This document shows, one piece after another, positions 17,548-26,116 of a DNA stretch of 64,000 nucleotides (its first letter is position 1; each line of letters opens with the position of its first letter). This DNA comes from Acidiphilium sp. PA (GTDB taxonomy: Bacteria; Pseudomonadota; Alphaproteobacteria; Acetobacterales; Acetobacteraceae). Both the position numbers and the translations under genes were made by a program. Location: NCBI RefSeq assembly GCF_026191915.1, contig NZ_JAIMBY010000014.1, positions 1-64,000 of the forward strand. Reading direction: 5' to 3'. Below the pieces are notes generated by a model. It did not search any database, was not told where the DNA came from, and was given only the letters and a program-made list of their open reading frames with translations.

Positions 17548-18297
17548 ATGCTGCTTGCGACGACACCCTGGTTTCTCCTCGCCGCCGGTCTTGCGGGGTT
17601 CGCGGCCGGCTTCGTGAAGGGGTTCGCGGGGTTTGGCTTCGCGGTCGTGTTCACACCGGTGATGTCGCTGCTGTCACATAATCCGCGGCAGGTGGTGTTC
17701 GTGGCGCTGGTGCTCGGCACGGTCATGAGCCTCGGGGTGATCGCCGAACTGCGTCACGCGATCGCACGCGACCGGACCGTGCCGCTGGTGATCGGCACGG
17801 TGATCGGCACGCCGCTCGGCATCATGCTGCTTGGCGTGATCGATGCGGCGACGTTGAAGCTGATTATCGCCGGCGTTGCGATCGCGGTGACGGCGCTGCG
17901 CCTGGCCGATGTCCGCATTGCGATCCGCTCCGGCGCCGGTCCACTTGCCGCCGGGGCGGTTCTGGGCGGGGCGCTGAACGGCTGCACCAGCATGGGCGGG
18001 CCGGTGCCGGCGCTGATCGTCGCGTGGCAGGGCCGCGGCATCGACGAGAGCCGGTCGATCCTCGTCGTATTCAACCTGCTCGGCTATGTTTTAGCCATTG
18101 CGATCGCGCTCGCCACCGGCGTCGCACGCGCGCGATGGCTCGCCTCCGGCCTCTGGCTGCTACCGCCCGCCGGCCTCGGTACCTTCACGGGCATCCGGGC
18201 GGTACGGCGCGTCTCCCCGACCAGGTTCGCGCATGTCGTGACCGGTATCATAGGGCTGGCCGGCATCGCGGGTGCGCTTTCAGCGGTGCGTTTATGA
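17548..18297 (+). CDS. TauE/SafE family permease (sulfite/anion exporter type)
   Basis: A 249-residue membrane protein with about eight hydrophobic helices. It has the internal duplication of the TauE/SafE family, starting with FAAGFVKGFAGFGFAVVFTP and repeating a Gly-rich GGALNGCTSMGGPVPAL in the second half. Family members export sulfite, sulfoacetate or related anions; the substrate here is unknown. It stands alone on the plus strand, divergent from the PAP2/LssY operon. The next 208 bases to the tRNA gene hold nothing clear. Confidence 0.88.
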   Translation: MLLATTPWFLLAAGLAGFAAGFVKGFAGFGFAVVFTPVMSLLSHNPRQVVFVALVLGTVMSLGVIAELRHAIARDRTVPLVIGTVIGTPLGIMLLGVIDAATLKLIIAGVAIAVTALRLADVRIAIRSGAGPLAAGAVLGGALNGCTSMGGPVPALIVAWQGRGIDESRSILVVFNLLGYVLAIAIALATGVARARWLASGLWLLPPAGLGTFTGIRAVRRVSPTRFAHVVTGIIGLAGIAGALSAVRL

Positions 18298-18505
18298 CCC
18301 CGGGCGGCGAGGCGCCTTTCGATCATCGGCGCCTGGTTGATCATCTCCAGCAAAACGCGCTTCGCATCCGCCGCATACCGCAACTTCAACACCCGCAGAC
18401 CGCGGGATAGCGCCACGTCGAATGGGACAGAGACGGTGCATCCCGCTGAGAAACGACAATATCTTAGACGGTGCGGGTAAGGTGTGGCTGCGCCATACGC
18501 GACAG

Positions 18506-18595
18506 TGGCGGATGGGGTGGGATTCGAACCCACGGAACGCTTTCACGTTCGGCGGTTTTCAAGACCGCTACCTTAAACCGCTCGGTCACCCATCC
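18506..18595 (-). tRNA. tRNA-Ser(UGA)
   Basis: A 90-nt class II tRNA on the minus strand. The acceptor arms GGATGGG and CCCATCC pair perfectly, CCA is encoded at 18506-18508, and the T-loop is GTTCGAATC. The anticodon loop CTTGAAA gives UGA, and the long variable arm (AACGTGAAAGCGTT) is typical of serine tRNA. Confidence 0.97.
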
Positions 18596-18658
18596 AACGG
18601 CTTCGTCTCGCCGATGTACCCCGGCCCTCGTCGCTACTCAAGGCCGACCGGGCTTGCG

Positions 18659-18686
18659 TTGCCTCGCACGGCAAAAGCTTTATGAT
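18659..18686 (+). promoter_or_regulatory. Candidate promoter of the bacterioferritin-like gene
   Basis: TTGCCT (18659-18664) and TATGAT (18681-18686) are 16 bp apart. TGAT-N4-ATCA (18683-18694), an FNR-like half-site pair, overlaps the -10 region. The call is inferred from consensus only. Confidence 0.35.
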
Positions 18687-18728
18687 ATTCATCACGTTAA
18701 ACAGGTTCCACCGCGAAAGTTCAAGCCG

Positions 18729-19256
18729 ATGGCCGATACCATGGTGTCCACCGACAATCTGTTTCTCCGCGACGTCGTCGCGTTGCGGTCGAGTGTGCAG
18801 GAGTTCCTGGCCGCCCCGTCCCGCCCCGCGCACGCGGACGACGCCATCTCGCTGTTACAGGCGGCCCTCACGATCGAGATCGTCTGCGTCTGGCGCTACA
18901 CCATGATGTCGGTCTCCGCCCGCGGCCTGCGTGAAGAACGGGTCGGCTTTGAGTTCCAGGAACAAGCGAACGACGAGCGCAAGCACACGAGGATGGTGGC
19001 CGAACGGATCGAGCAACTCGGCGGCGTGCCCAATTTCCAACCAAAGGGCCTGATGTCGGGCCTCGCGATGGATTACAACGCCGATTTCGACGGCATGATC
19101 GCCCAGAACCTCAAGGCCGAACAATCGGTCGTCGAATACTACACCGATCTGATCAACCATTTTCACGATTCCGACCCGCAGACCACCGCAATGCTCGAAA
19201 TCATCCTGCAGGACGAGGAAGACCACGCCACCGACATGCAGGATCTGCTCGCCTGA
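18729..19256 (+). CDS. Bacterioferritin-like diiron protein, probably haem-free
   Basis: A 175-residue ferritin-superfamily protein. The diiron ligands of bacterioferritin can be placed at Glu50, Glu83 with His86 (NDERKH), Glu131, and Glu164 with His166 (EEDH). In E. coli Bfr the haem-ligating Met52 lies between the corresponding Glu and His; here that position is Arg84. The protein should therefore oxidise and store iron without haem. It has about 45 extra residues at the N-terminus before the first ligand helix. ATG 18729 follows a purine-rich GAAAG; the longer upstream frame runs through the tRNA gene and is not coding. Confidence 0.85.
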   Translation: MADTMVSTDNLFLRDVVALRSSVQEFLAAPSRPAHADDAISLLQAALTIEIVCVWRYTMMSVSARGLREERVGFEFQEQANDERKHTRMVAERIEQLGGVPNFQPKGLMSGLAMDYNADFDGMIAQNLKAEQSVVEYYTDLINHFHDSDPQTTAMLEIILQDEEDHATDMQDLLA

Positions 19257-19296
19257 ACGGATCATGCGCGATTGATAGCGCCCCCGAAACGAGTTA

Positions 19297-19312
19297 TGTG
19301 ACACCAATCACA
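19297..19312 (+). promoter_or_regulatory. Perfect CRP-type operator
   Basis: TGTGACACCAATCACA matches the CRP consensus TGTGA-N6-TCACA exactly. It lies 74 bp upstream of the small membrane protein gene and 41 bp after the bacterioferritin-like gene. A CRP-like regulator is encoded two genes downstream. Confidence 0.65.
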
Positions 19313-19385
19313 GAACGCAGGACATGAAATGACTATGAATGCCTGGACGGCGACATGATCGCCCTCCATCAGAAAGGCATTCGAC

Positions 19386-19643
19386 ATGTACAACCATTAT
19401 CGCCACATCGTCCTCGCTGAACCCAAGGCAACCGCGGTTACATCGCTCGGCGCGACCGACCACGAACTCGCCAGTTTCAGCAAGCCTGCCAAACATTCCA
19501 AACTTCGCGAATTGGCCTCGAATGTCGCTCCCGCCCTGCCATTCGTGGCAGCCATCTTGCTGGTCACGGGTTTCGCAATCGCGGCCTACCCGCTCATCGT
19601 CCACGATCTGCCGGTGTTTCTTGCACAAAGCCCGCTCGGTTGA
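19386..19643 (+). CDS. Small single-pass membrane protein, unknown function
   Basis: An 85-residue protein of unknown function. Residues 1-45 are hydrophilic, and one hydrophobic helix (ALPFVAAILLVTGFAIAAYP) lies at about 50-69, followed by a short tail. A ribosome-binding site (AAAGG) precedes ATG 19386. The gene is preceded by a perfect CRP-type site, and its stop codon directly abuts the stop of the convergent Crp/Fnr gene with no base between them. I do not recognise the family. Confidence 0.6.
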   Translation: MYNHYRHIVLAEPKATAVTSLGATDHELASFSKPAKHSKLRELASNVAPALPFVAAILLVTGFAIAAYPLIVHDLPVFLAQSPLG

Positions 19644-20330
19644 TCACGCCACCGGCGAGATCGACGATACCAGTGCCGCCAGCCGGGCACGATCGAGAAT
19701 GGTGATCCGCCCTGGCGACAGGGCGATCAGCCCCTGCATTTCGAGGTCCCGCAACCGCCGGTTCACCGTCTCACGGGCCGACCCGACCACACGGCCTAGT
19801 GCGCTCTGCGTAATATCGATCCGCGCCAGCCCCCGCTCGTCGTGGCGGCGCAGCAAATACATGATCAAGCGCTGATTGACGTCTTGAAACACCATCGAAT
19901 CGAGTTGCGCGATCGTTGCGCGCAGCCGGGCACAGATGATTTCCACCACCCGGTGCGCAAAGCCGCTGTCCTGCTCCATCAGGCGCAGCGTTGCCGCCCG
20001 CTCGATCACCAGCAGCCGGCCGTTGGTCACCGCGACCGCATCCGCGCTGCGGGATTTTCCGTCGAACAGGGCGATCTCACCGAACACCGCGCCCTGGGTC
20101 AGCACATTCAGCACCTGATCCTGGCCGTCCTCGCTCGGCAGCACAATCCGCACCTCGCCGGCCAGAATCGCCATCATCGACACGCCGGGATCACCGCGCT
20201 GAAACAGCGTTTCGCCCGCGCGCATCGTCCGCTCATACGCGCAGCCGAACAACGCATCGAGATCGGCCGGGCGAAACGGCGCAAACAGCGGAATCCGGCC
20301 CAGCAATTGCCGACCGTCGCGGATCATCAC
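19644..20330 (-). CDS. Crp/Fnr-family transcriptional regulator (CRP-like)
   Basis: A 228-residue regulator. The cyclic-nucleotide-binding fold covers residues 10-125 (AVFGEIALFDGKSRSADAVA is the phosphate-binding cassette region), the dimerisation helix lies at about 126-160, and the winged helix at 170-222. The recognition helix contains RETVNR (186-191), close to RETVGR of E. coli CRP, which contacts TGTGA half-sites. There is no N-terminal Cys cluster as in FNR, so oxygen sensing by an iron-sulfur cluster is unlikely. A perfect TGTGA-N6-TCACA site lies nearby at 19297. Confidence 0.9.
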   Translation of the reverse strand: MMIRDGRQLLGRIPLFAPFRPADLDALFGCAYERTMRAGETLFQRGDPGVSMMAILAGEVRIVLPSEDGQDQVLNVLTQGAVFGEIALFDGKSRSADAVAVTNGRLLVIERAATLRLMEQDSGFAHRVVEIICARLRATIAQLDSMVFQDVNQRLIMYLLRRHDERGLARIDITQSALGRVVGSARETVNRRLRDLEMQGLIALSPGRITILDRARLAALVSSISPVA

Positions 20331-20430
20331 GTCAAACCGAGCCTGCGCAAACCGTCATCACGTCACATCAGTAACGAAAACGCCAATGGATCGCAACGTC
20401 GGGGCGTACACGCGCACGGAGAGGGAAGCA

Positions 20431-20464
20431 CTGCTTTTTTGTAAAAAAGCAGCAAAAAACTTTC
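20431..20464 (-). repeat. AT-rich palindromic element, copy 2
   Basis: The stem arms CTGCTTTTTT and AAAAAAGCAG are perfect with a 2-base loop. They are followed on the plus strand by CAAAAAACTTT, so the element reads in the minus orientation. It is in inverted orientation to copy 3, which starts 48 bp away. Confidence 0.75.
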
Positions 20465-20511
20465 TTTAATTTGGTGCACGGGCGTTTTCGTAAGCACAGA
20501 CCCAGACAAAT

Positions 20512-20544
20512 AAAAGTTTTTTGCTTCTTCTTTACAAAAAGAAG
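20512..20544 (+). repeat. AT-rich palindromic element, copy 3
   Basis: AAAAGTTTTTTG is followed by the arms CTTCTTCTTT and AAAAAGAAG, with one mismatch in the stem. It lies 21 bp past the stop of the Mo-subunit gene and faces copy 2 in opposite orientation. Confidence 0.75.
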
Positions 20545-20565
20545 CGCTTCCCCTCCTTTCTTCCC

Positions 20566-22809
20566 TTACAGCAAATCCTCCATCAGAATCGGCGTCTTGC
20601 GGACCCGCACACCCGTCGCGTGGTAGACCGCATTCGCGATCGCCGCCGGCACGCCGACAATTCCGACCTCCCCGACCGCCTTCGCGCCGATCGCGTTCAC
20701 CACGCTATCATGCTCATCGAGCATCTCGACCACCACCTCGCCGATATCCGCATTCGCGGCAAAATGATATGATGCCAGATCGGTATTGGCGAACCGCCCG
20801 CGCGCCCGATCGACCTGCGATTGCTCGAGCAGTGCGGAACTGGCACCCCAGATCATGCCGCCCATCAGATTGCTGCGCGCGGTCCGCGGGTTGATGATCC
20901 GGCCGCAGGCAAACACGCCCACCATGCGCGCCACCCGGATCGTGCGCAGCAGCGGATCGATCCGCACCTCGGCAAACTGCGCGCCGAACGAGAACGACAC
21001 ATGTGTCTCACCCACCGGCCCGGCAAACGCCATGCCGCCGGCGAGACCCTGCCGCATCGTCTTGTCGTCCATATCGGTCGGTTTCCAGTCGGCCTGCTCC
21101 TCGATCACGCCGCCCGGCAGGCCGCCAATGATGTCGCTGATCGCGCGCCGGGACCCATCGGGCAGCACCACGTGCCGATCCGCCAGCGTCATTTTCGTAC
21201 GATCCTGCCCGCCCGCAACTGTCGCGAACAGGCGTTCGCGCACCGCGCGTGCAGCCATATGCACCGCCGAACCGGCCGAGCCCGTGGTGATCGAGCCGCC
21301 CGAAACCGGGCCGGAGGGATGCCTGCTGTGCCCCATCTCGACCGTGACGAGCTCATCCGGCACGCCCAGCACGTCCGCCGCCACCTGACCGAGCACGGTA
21401 TAGGCGCCGGTGCCGACGTCATGCGCGGCGCAATACACCACGCACGAGCCATCGGCGGCAAGCCGCACCCGCGCCGAGGATGGCGCCATCGCCGAAGGAT
21501 AGGTCGCGGTCGCACAGCCGTAGCCGATCAATGTGCCATCCGCCGCCACCATCGAACCCGGCTTGGCGTTGCGGGCGCTCCAGCCGAACAGCGCGGCCCC
21601 GCGCCGGTAGCATTCCACCAGGGAACGGCTGCTCCACGGCAGGCCGCTTACCGGATCGCGCGCGGGTTCGTTCATGATCCGCAGTTCGACCGGGTCGATC
21701 CCGAGCGAGACCGCCAGTTCATCCATGGCGCTCTCGAAGCCGAAGAAGCTCGGTGCCTCGGCCGGCGCCCGCATGAAGCCCGGCGTGTTCACATCGGTCG
21801 CAACGGTTGCAGAGCGCATGCGGATGTTCGGCGAGGCATACATTTTCGAGGTCGCCTCCATGCCCGGAAACGCGACATGGTCGATCACCGCGCTTTGGCC
21901 GACCTCGTCATGCATCACCGCCGTCAGCTTCCCCTCACGCGTCGCCGCCAGGCGCACCCGGCTGCGTGCGGCGGGGCGGAAACTGCCCACGGTGAAGCCG
22001 GCCTCGCGCGGCACGACGAGCTTCACCGGTCGGCCCAGCCGCCGCGCCGCCATCGCCACCAGCACGACATGCGGCAGGATCGACGCCTTGGCGCCGAACG
22101 CCCCGCCGACATAGGGGCTTTCCACCTGCACATCCTCGACCGGGATGCCGAACACCTTGGCCAGTCCCGCGCGCGTGCCCATCACCCACTGGCTCGGCAG
22201 ATTGATCAGCAGTTTGCCGTCCCGCCAGGCCGCCGCCGCGGCATAGAGTTCGATCGGGTTATGGTGCTGCGCCGGTGTCAGGTAGGTCGCATCAACCTTG
22301 ACCTCGGCCGCCGCGAACGCCGCCTCGGCGTCACCCACATCGATGCCGCTGTCGGCTGGTTCCTCGGTCAGCCCGGCATCGTCGATCGATGCCGAAGCCG
22401 GCTCGGTCGTGTAGTCGATCGCGACCAGCCGCGCCGCTTCCTCCGCCGCTTCCTGCGTATCGGCGATCGTCAGCGACACGATCTGCCCGGCGTAATGGAT
22501 CTCATCGGAGGAGAGCGGCAGGAAGGAGGATTGCATGTGCCCGCCCTTCATCACGAAGGTCTCGTCGCCGAGGCTCTCGTTCAGGCTCCGATGAGTCAGG
22601 ACCAGCCGGACCCCTGCCACCGCCTCGGCCGCCGCGGTGTCGAGCCGGCTGATCCGCCCGCGCGCCACCTTGCTCAGCGTCAACGCCGCATAGGCGGTGT
22701 TTTCATGCGGAAAATCGGCGGCGTATTGCGCGAGACCCAGCGCCTTGGCCATCGCGTCGCGGCGGACCACCGGCTCGCCGATGCCGCCGTTACCCATATT
22801 GATATCCAT
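20566..22809 (-). CDS. Molybdopterin-binding subunit, xanthine dehydrogenase/aldehyde oxidase family (PaoC-like)
   Basis: A 747-residue catalytic subunit that binds the molybdenum cofactor and hydroxylates aldehydes or N-heterocycles with water as oxygen donor. The substrate-binding domain begins near residue 10 (GEPVVRRDAMAKALGLAQYA). The core includes VESPYVGGAFGAK, and the catalytic Glu lies in AKAVGEVGIVGVPAAIANAV at the C-terminus. ATG 22809 (MDINMGNGG) has AAAGGA upstream; the frame is open further but that extension is not conserved-looking. It is the last gene of the four-gene minus operon, 2 bp after the FAD subunit. Confidence 0.9.
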   Translation of the reverse strand: MDINMGNGGIGEPVVRRDAMAKALGLAQYAADFPHENTAYAALTLSKVARGRISRLDTAAAEAVAGVRLVLTHRSLNESLGDETFVMKGGHMQSSFLPLSSDEIHYAGQIVSLTIADTQEAAEEAARLVAIDYTTEPASASIDDAGLTEEPADSGIDVGDAEAAFAAAEVKVDATYLTPAQHHNPIELYAAAAAWRDGKLLINLPSQWVMGTRAGLAKVFGIPVEDVQVESPYVGGAFGAKASILPHVVLVAMAARRLGRPVKLVVPREAGFTVGSFRPAARSRVRLAATREGKLTAVMHDEVGQSAVIDHVAFPGMEATSKMYASPNIRMRSATVATDVNTPGFMRAPAEAPSFFGFESAMDELAVSLGIDPVELRIMNEPARDPVSGLPWSSRSLVECYRRGAALFGWSARNAKPGSMVAADGTLIGYGCATATYPSAMAPSSARVRLAADGSCVVYCAAHDVGTGAYTVLGQVAADVLGVPDELVTVEMGHSRHPSGPVSGGSITTGSAGSAVHMAARAVRERLFATVAGGQDRTKMTLADRHVVLPDGSRRAISDIIGGLPGGVIEEQADWKPTDMDDKTMRQGLAGGMAFAGPVGETHVSFSFGAQFAEVRIDPLLRTIRVARMVGVFACGRIINPRTARSNLMGGMIWGASSALLEQSQVDRARGRFANTDLASYHFAANADIGEVVVEMLDEHDSVVNAIGAKAVGEVGIVGVPAAIANAVYHATGVRVRKTPILMEDLL

Positions 22810-22811
22810 GC

Positions 22812-23795
22812 TCAATGCTTTCCTTTCGCGACCATGGCGGCCCGCGCCACCGTGCGGGCCCCCAGATCGATCTTGAATCCGTTGTGGCGCAGTGGCCTGG
22901 CATCGGCGAACGCCGCTTTGCCCGCGTCCAGCGCCACCGCCTCGTTCAACACCTTGCCGACCAGCGCCGCCTCCGCCGCCGGCGCGCGCCACGGCTTGCT
23001 GGCAACGCCGCCCACCGATACCCGCGCGGCGGTGACGCGATCACCATCGAGTTCCAGCGCGACCGCCGCCGATGTCACCGCATAGGCATAGCTCTGCCGG
23101 TCGCGCACTTTCACATAGGTCGAATGGCGTCCCGCCGGCGTCGCCTGCACCAGAATCGCGGTCACGATCTCGCCCGGCTGCAAAATGCTCTCGCGCGCCG
23201 GATCATCGCCATAGGCCACGTGAAAATCGGCAAACTTCACGGTCTTGGTCCCCGAGGCCGAACTGATCTCGACGCTGGTATCGAACGCCGCCAGCGCGGT
23301 TCCCCAATCGCCCGGATAGGTTGCCACGCACCGGTCGGAGGTTCCGAACAGCGCCATCTCGCGATCCTCGCCGTCCAGCGCCGCACAGCCGGAGCCGGGT
23401 ACGCGCTTGTTGCAGTCGGACACGCCGTCGCGGAAATAAACGCAGCGCGTCCGCTGCAACAAATTGCCGCCCAGCGTGGCCGCGTTGCGGATCTGCTGCG
23501 AGGCGGCGAGCTGCAAACTCTCGACCAGCGCAGGGTAATTCTGTTTCAGAAACGGCAGCTCCGCGACATCCGCCATCCGCGCCAGCGCGCCGAACCGCAG
23601 CACCGGGCCATCCAGCTCAACCTTGGCCAGACCGGGCAGATGACCGATGTCGATCACGTGCTCGGCCCCTGCCAGATCGCCCCGCATCAGATCGACCAGC
23701 GTGGTGCCGCCGGCCATGATCGCGGCGTGGCTTTGCGCCGCCTCGCTCATCGCCTGCTCCAGCGTCATCGCACGGCTGTATAGAAACGGGCGCAT
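22812..23795 (-). CDS. FAD-binding subunit with extra iron-sulfur loop (PaoB-like)
   Basis: A 327-residue subunit of the molybdo-flavoenzyme. FAD-binding motifs are AAIMAGGTTLVDLM and RNAATLGGNLLQRTRC. Directly after the second motif comes a Cys-containing loop (RCVYFRD, then DCNKRVPGSGCAAL) like that in E. coli PaoB and HcrB, where Cys residues bind an extra 4Fe-4S cluster. It passes electrons between the FeS subunit and an acceptor. Its ATG shares a base with the stop of the FeS gene (TGATG), so translation is coupled. Confidence 0.9.
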   Translation of the reverse strand: MRPFLYSRAMTLEQAMSEAAQSHAAIMAGGTTLVDLMRGDLAGAEHVIDIGHLPGLAKVELDGPVLRFGALARMADVAELPFLKQNYPALVESLQLAASQQIRNAATLGGNLLQRTRCVYFRDGVSDCNKRVPGSGCAALDGEDREMALFGTSDRCVATYPGDWGTALAAFDTSVEISSASGTKTVKFADFHVAYGDDPARESILQPGEIVTAILVQATPAGRHSTYVKVRDRQSYAYAVTSAAVALELDGDRVTAARVSVGGVASKPWRAPAAEAALVGKVLNEAVALDAGKAAFADARPLRHNGFKIDLGARTVARAAMVAKGKH

Positions 23796-24316
23796 CAGGC
23801 GGCCTCCGCCATCGTCGAACCCGCAACTTCGCGCACTGCCGCAACGATGTTCGGATAGGCCGCACAGCGGCACAGATTGCCGGACATATATTCGCGGATC
23901 TCGTCATCCGACCCCGCATGACCCTCCGCCACGCACGCGACCGCCGACATGATCTGCCCGGGCGTGCAGTAGCCGCACTGCAAGGCATCGTGCGCGACGA
24001 ACGCCGCCTGCATCGGGTGCGGTGCACCATCGGCGCCGGCCAGTCCCTCGATCGTGGTGATCGCCGAACCCGCCGCGGCCGCCGCGAGCATCAGGCAAGA
24101 CAATTGACGACGGCCATCGACATGCACGGTGCACGCGCCGCAGGTGCCGTGGTTGCAGCCGACCTTGGTGCCGGTCAGGCCCAGATGCTCGCGCAGCGCA
24201 TCGAGCAGCGTGGTGCGCGGATCGAGTTGAATGTCGTGATCGGTGCCGTTGACCGTCAGTGTCACCCGCATGCGCGGACCGATCGCCGCGTTACCCATCG
24301 TGTCGTTACCGCTCAT
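23795..24316 (-). CDS. [2Fe-2S] subunit of the aldehyde oxidase (PaoA-like)
   Basis: A 173-residue subunit with two 2Fe-2S clusters. The plant-ferredoxin-type cluster sits at [16 protein letters not shown] plus a later Cys. The second, helical cluster sits at [10 protein letters not shown] and CRC near residue 150. E. coli PaoA has a Tat signal; this protein starts without one, so the enzyme is probably cytoplasmic. Its ATG overlaps the aldehyde dehydrogenase stop by four bases. Confidence 0.92.
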   Translation of the reverse strand: MSGNDTMGNAAIGPRMRVTLTVNGTDHDIQLDPRTTLLDALREHLGLTGTKVGCNHGTCGACTVHVDGRRQLSCLMLAAAAAGSAITTIEGLAGADGAPHPMQAAFVAHDALQCGYCTPGQIMSAVACVAEGHAGSDDEIREYMSGNLCRCAAYPNIVAAVREVAGSTMAEAA

Positions 24317-25791
24317 GAGCCAATGCCCCCTAACGCCAGATATTTGATTTCAAGATAATCCTCGATTCCGTATTTCGAGCCCTCGCGGCCCAGGCCGGAG
24401 GATTTGACACCGCCGAACGGCGCCACCTCCGTCGAAATTAAGCCTTCGTTGATGCCGACGATGCCGTACTCCAGCGCTTCCGCCACGCGGAAAATCCGGC
24501 CGACGTCGCGCGCATAGAAATAACTCGCAAGGCCGAACTCGGTGTCGTTCGCCATCGCCACCGCCTCGTCCTCGGTCTTGAAGCGGAACAGCGGCGCCAC
24601 CGGCCCGAATGTTTCTTCGCGGAAAATCAACGCCTCGCGCGGTACATCCGCCAGCACGGTCGGCTCGAAGAACAGTCCGCCCATTGCGTGCGGTTTGCCG
24701 CCGGTAACAACGCGCGCACCGTGCTTCACCGCATCGGCGATATGTTCCTCGACCTTCTCGACCGCGGCGCGGTTGATCAACGGCCCCTGGGTGACGCCGT
24801 CATCCATCCCGTTGCCGACCTTCAAGGCTTCGACGGCAATTTTAAGCTTCGCGGTGAACGCATCGAACACGCCGTCCTGCACCAGCAAACGATTGGCGCA
24901 CACACAGGTCTGGCCGGCATTGCGGAATTTGGAATCGATCGCGCCCTTCACCGCCGCATCGAGATCGGCATCGTCGAACACGATGAACGGCGCATTGCCG
25001 CCCAACTCCATCGAGGTCTTTTTGATCGTCGGCGCGCATTGCGCCAGTAACTTCGCACCCACCCCGGTACTGCCGGTAAAGCTCAGCTTTCGCACGATCG
25101 GGTTGGCGGTCAATTCCCCGCCGATCGGGCCGGACGGGCCGGTGATCACATTGCACACACCCGGCGGCATGCCGGCACGCTCGGCCAAAACGCCCAGGGC
25201 CAGCGCGGAAAACGGCGTCTGGCTCGCCGGCCGGATCACGCCGGTGCAGCCCGCCGCCCAGCCTGGCCCCGCCTTGCGGGTGATCATCGCGGCCGGAAAA
25301 TTCCACGGTGTGATCGCGGCAAACACGCCGATCGGCTGCTTCTGCACGATGATCCGGCGCCCCTTGGCATTTTCCGGAATCGTATCGCCATAAATCCGCT
25401 TTCCCTCCTCACCGAACCACTCGATGAACCCGGCGGCATACGCGATCTCGCCCTTGGACTCCGCCAGCGGCTTGCCCTGCTCCGCTGTCATGATCACGGC
25501 CAGATCGTCCTGATTTGCCATCATCAGATCGAATAATTTGCGCAAAATCCTGGCGCGCTCCTTGGCGAGCATGCCCCGCCAACCCGCCAGCGCCGCATCC
25601 GCCGCGACAATCGCCCGCCGCGTCTCCGCCGCGCCCATCGCGGGGACCCGGCCGACCAACGCGCCCGTCGCCGGATTCAAAATCTCGATCGTCGCCCCAT
25701 CATCGGCCCCCACCCACTTGCCGCCAATCAAATTGGCCTCACGCAGCAAGGTCGGGTCACTCAATTTCAGCTTGCTCGGCTGGTCCAGCAT
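24313..25791 (-). CDS. gabD: NAD(P)-dependent succinate-semialdehyde dehydrogenase family
   Basis: A 492-residue aldehyde dehydrogenase. The catalytic Cys is in NAGQTCVCANRLLVQDG and the general base Glu in MELGGNAPFIVF; the cofactor site shows PWNFPAAMITRK and FTGSTGVGAKLL. The sequence is closest in type to GabD, which oxidises succinate semialdehyde to succinate, but its operon with an aldehyde oxidase suggests a wider aldehyde role. ATG 25791 is preferred because GGAGG lies six bases upstream; an in-frame GTG at 25803 is less likely. It is the first gene of the operon. Confidence 0.85.
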   Translation of the reverse strand: MLDQPSKLKLSDPTLLREANLIGGKWVGADDGATIEILNPATGALVGRVPAMGAAETRRAIVAADAALAGWRGMLAKERARILRKLFDLMMANQDDLAVIMTAEQGKPLAESKGEIAYAAGFIEWFGEEGKRIYGDTIPENAKGRRIIVQKQPIGVFAAITPWNFPAAMITRKAGPGWAAGCTGVIRPASQTPFSALALGVLAERAGMPPGVCNVITGPSGPIGGELTANPIVRKLSFTGSTGVGAKLLAQCAPTIKKTSMELGGNAPFIVFDDADLDAAVKGAIDSKFRNAGQTCVCANRLLVQDGVFDAFTAKLKIAVEALKVGNGMDDGVTQGPLINRAAVEKVEEHIADAVKHGARVVTGGKPHAMGGLFFEPTVLADVPREALIFREETFGPVAPLFRFKTEDEAVAMANDTEFGLASYFYARDVGRIFRVAEALEYGIVGINEGLISTEVAPFGGVKSSGLGREGSKYGIEDYLEIKYLALGGIGS

Positions 25792-26116
25792 GGCATCCTC
25801 CACTTCACTGCGGCATCACATAGGGATGCCTCGGTCGAATCAGAACCCGCCGGATGCAAAACAATGCGGTCGGGGTGATCGGGGAAGGACGTGAGGGAAG
25901 ACCTTCTTTTTTGGGAAAAAAGAAGCAAAACACTTTTGGTCCTCTGGGTTCGCGGCGGTTTTAGTGGCTTGGGCCAGAGCGGCCGGGATTGCATTTGGCC
26001 CGTTATCGCGTCTGGTCGGCGAACGCCATGGATATAGGCAGCCGGAGATCTTTATGATGGTCAACCCACCGGCAAATGGCGGTCCGATGCCGTCATCGAA
26101 CTGCGGATGAGCAGGA
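25792..26116. other. Intergenic stretch between the aldehyde operon and paralog B
   Basis: No gene is seen. It holds AT-rich element copy 4 (25903-25937) and the presumed promoter region of the minus-strand aldehyde-oxidation operon. Confidence 0.5.
25903..25937 (-). repeat. AT-rich palindromic element, copy 4
   Basis: The stem CTTCTTTTTT and AAAAAAGAAG is perfect (10 bp) with loop GGG, then CAAAACACTTTT. It reads in the minus orientation. Confidence 0.75.

Noticed and set aside
20821-23085. A 754-codon plus-strand open frame opposite the aldehyde oxidase genes
   Set aside because: It is a shadow of the Mo and FAD subunit genes; the composition is His/Arg-rich and no motif is present.
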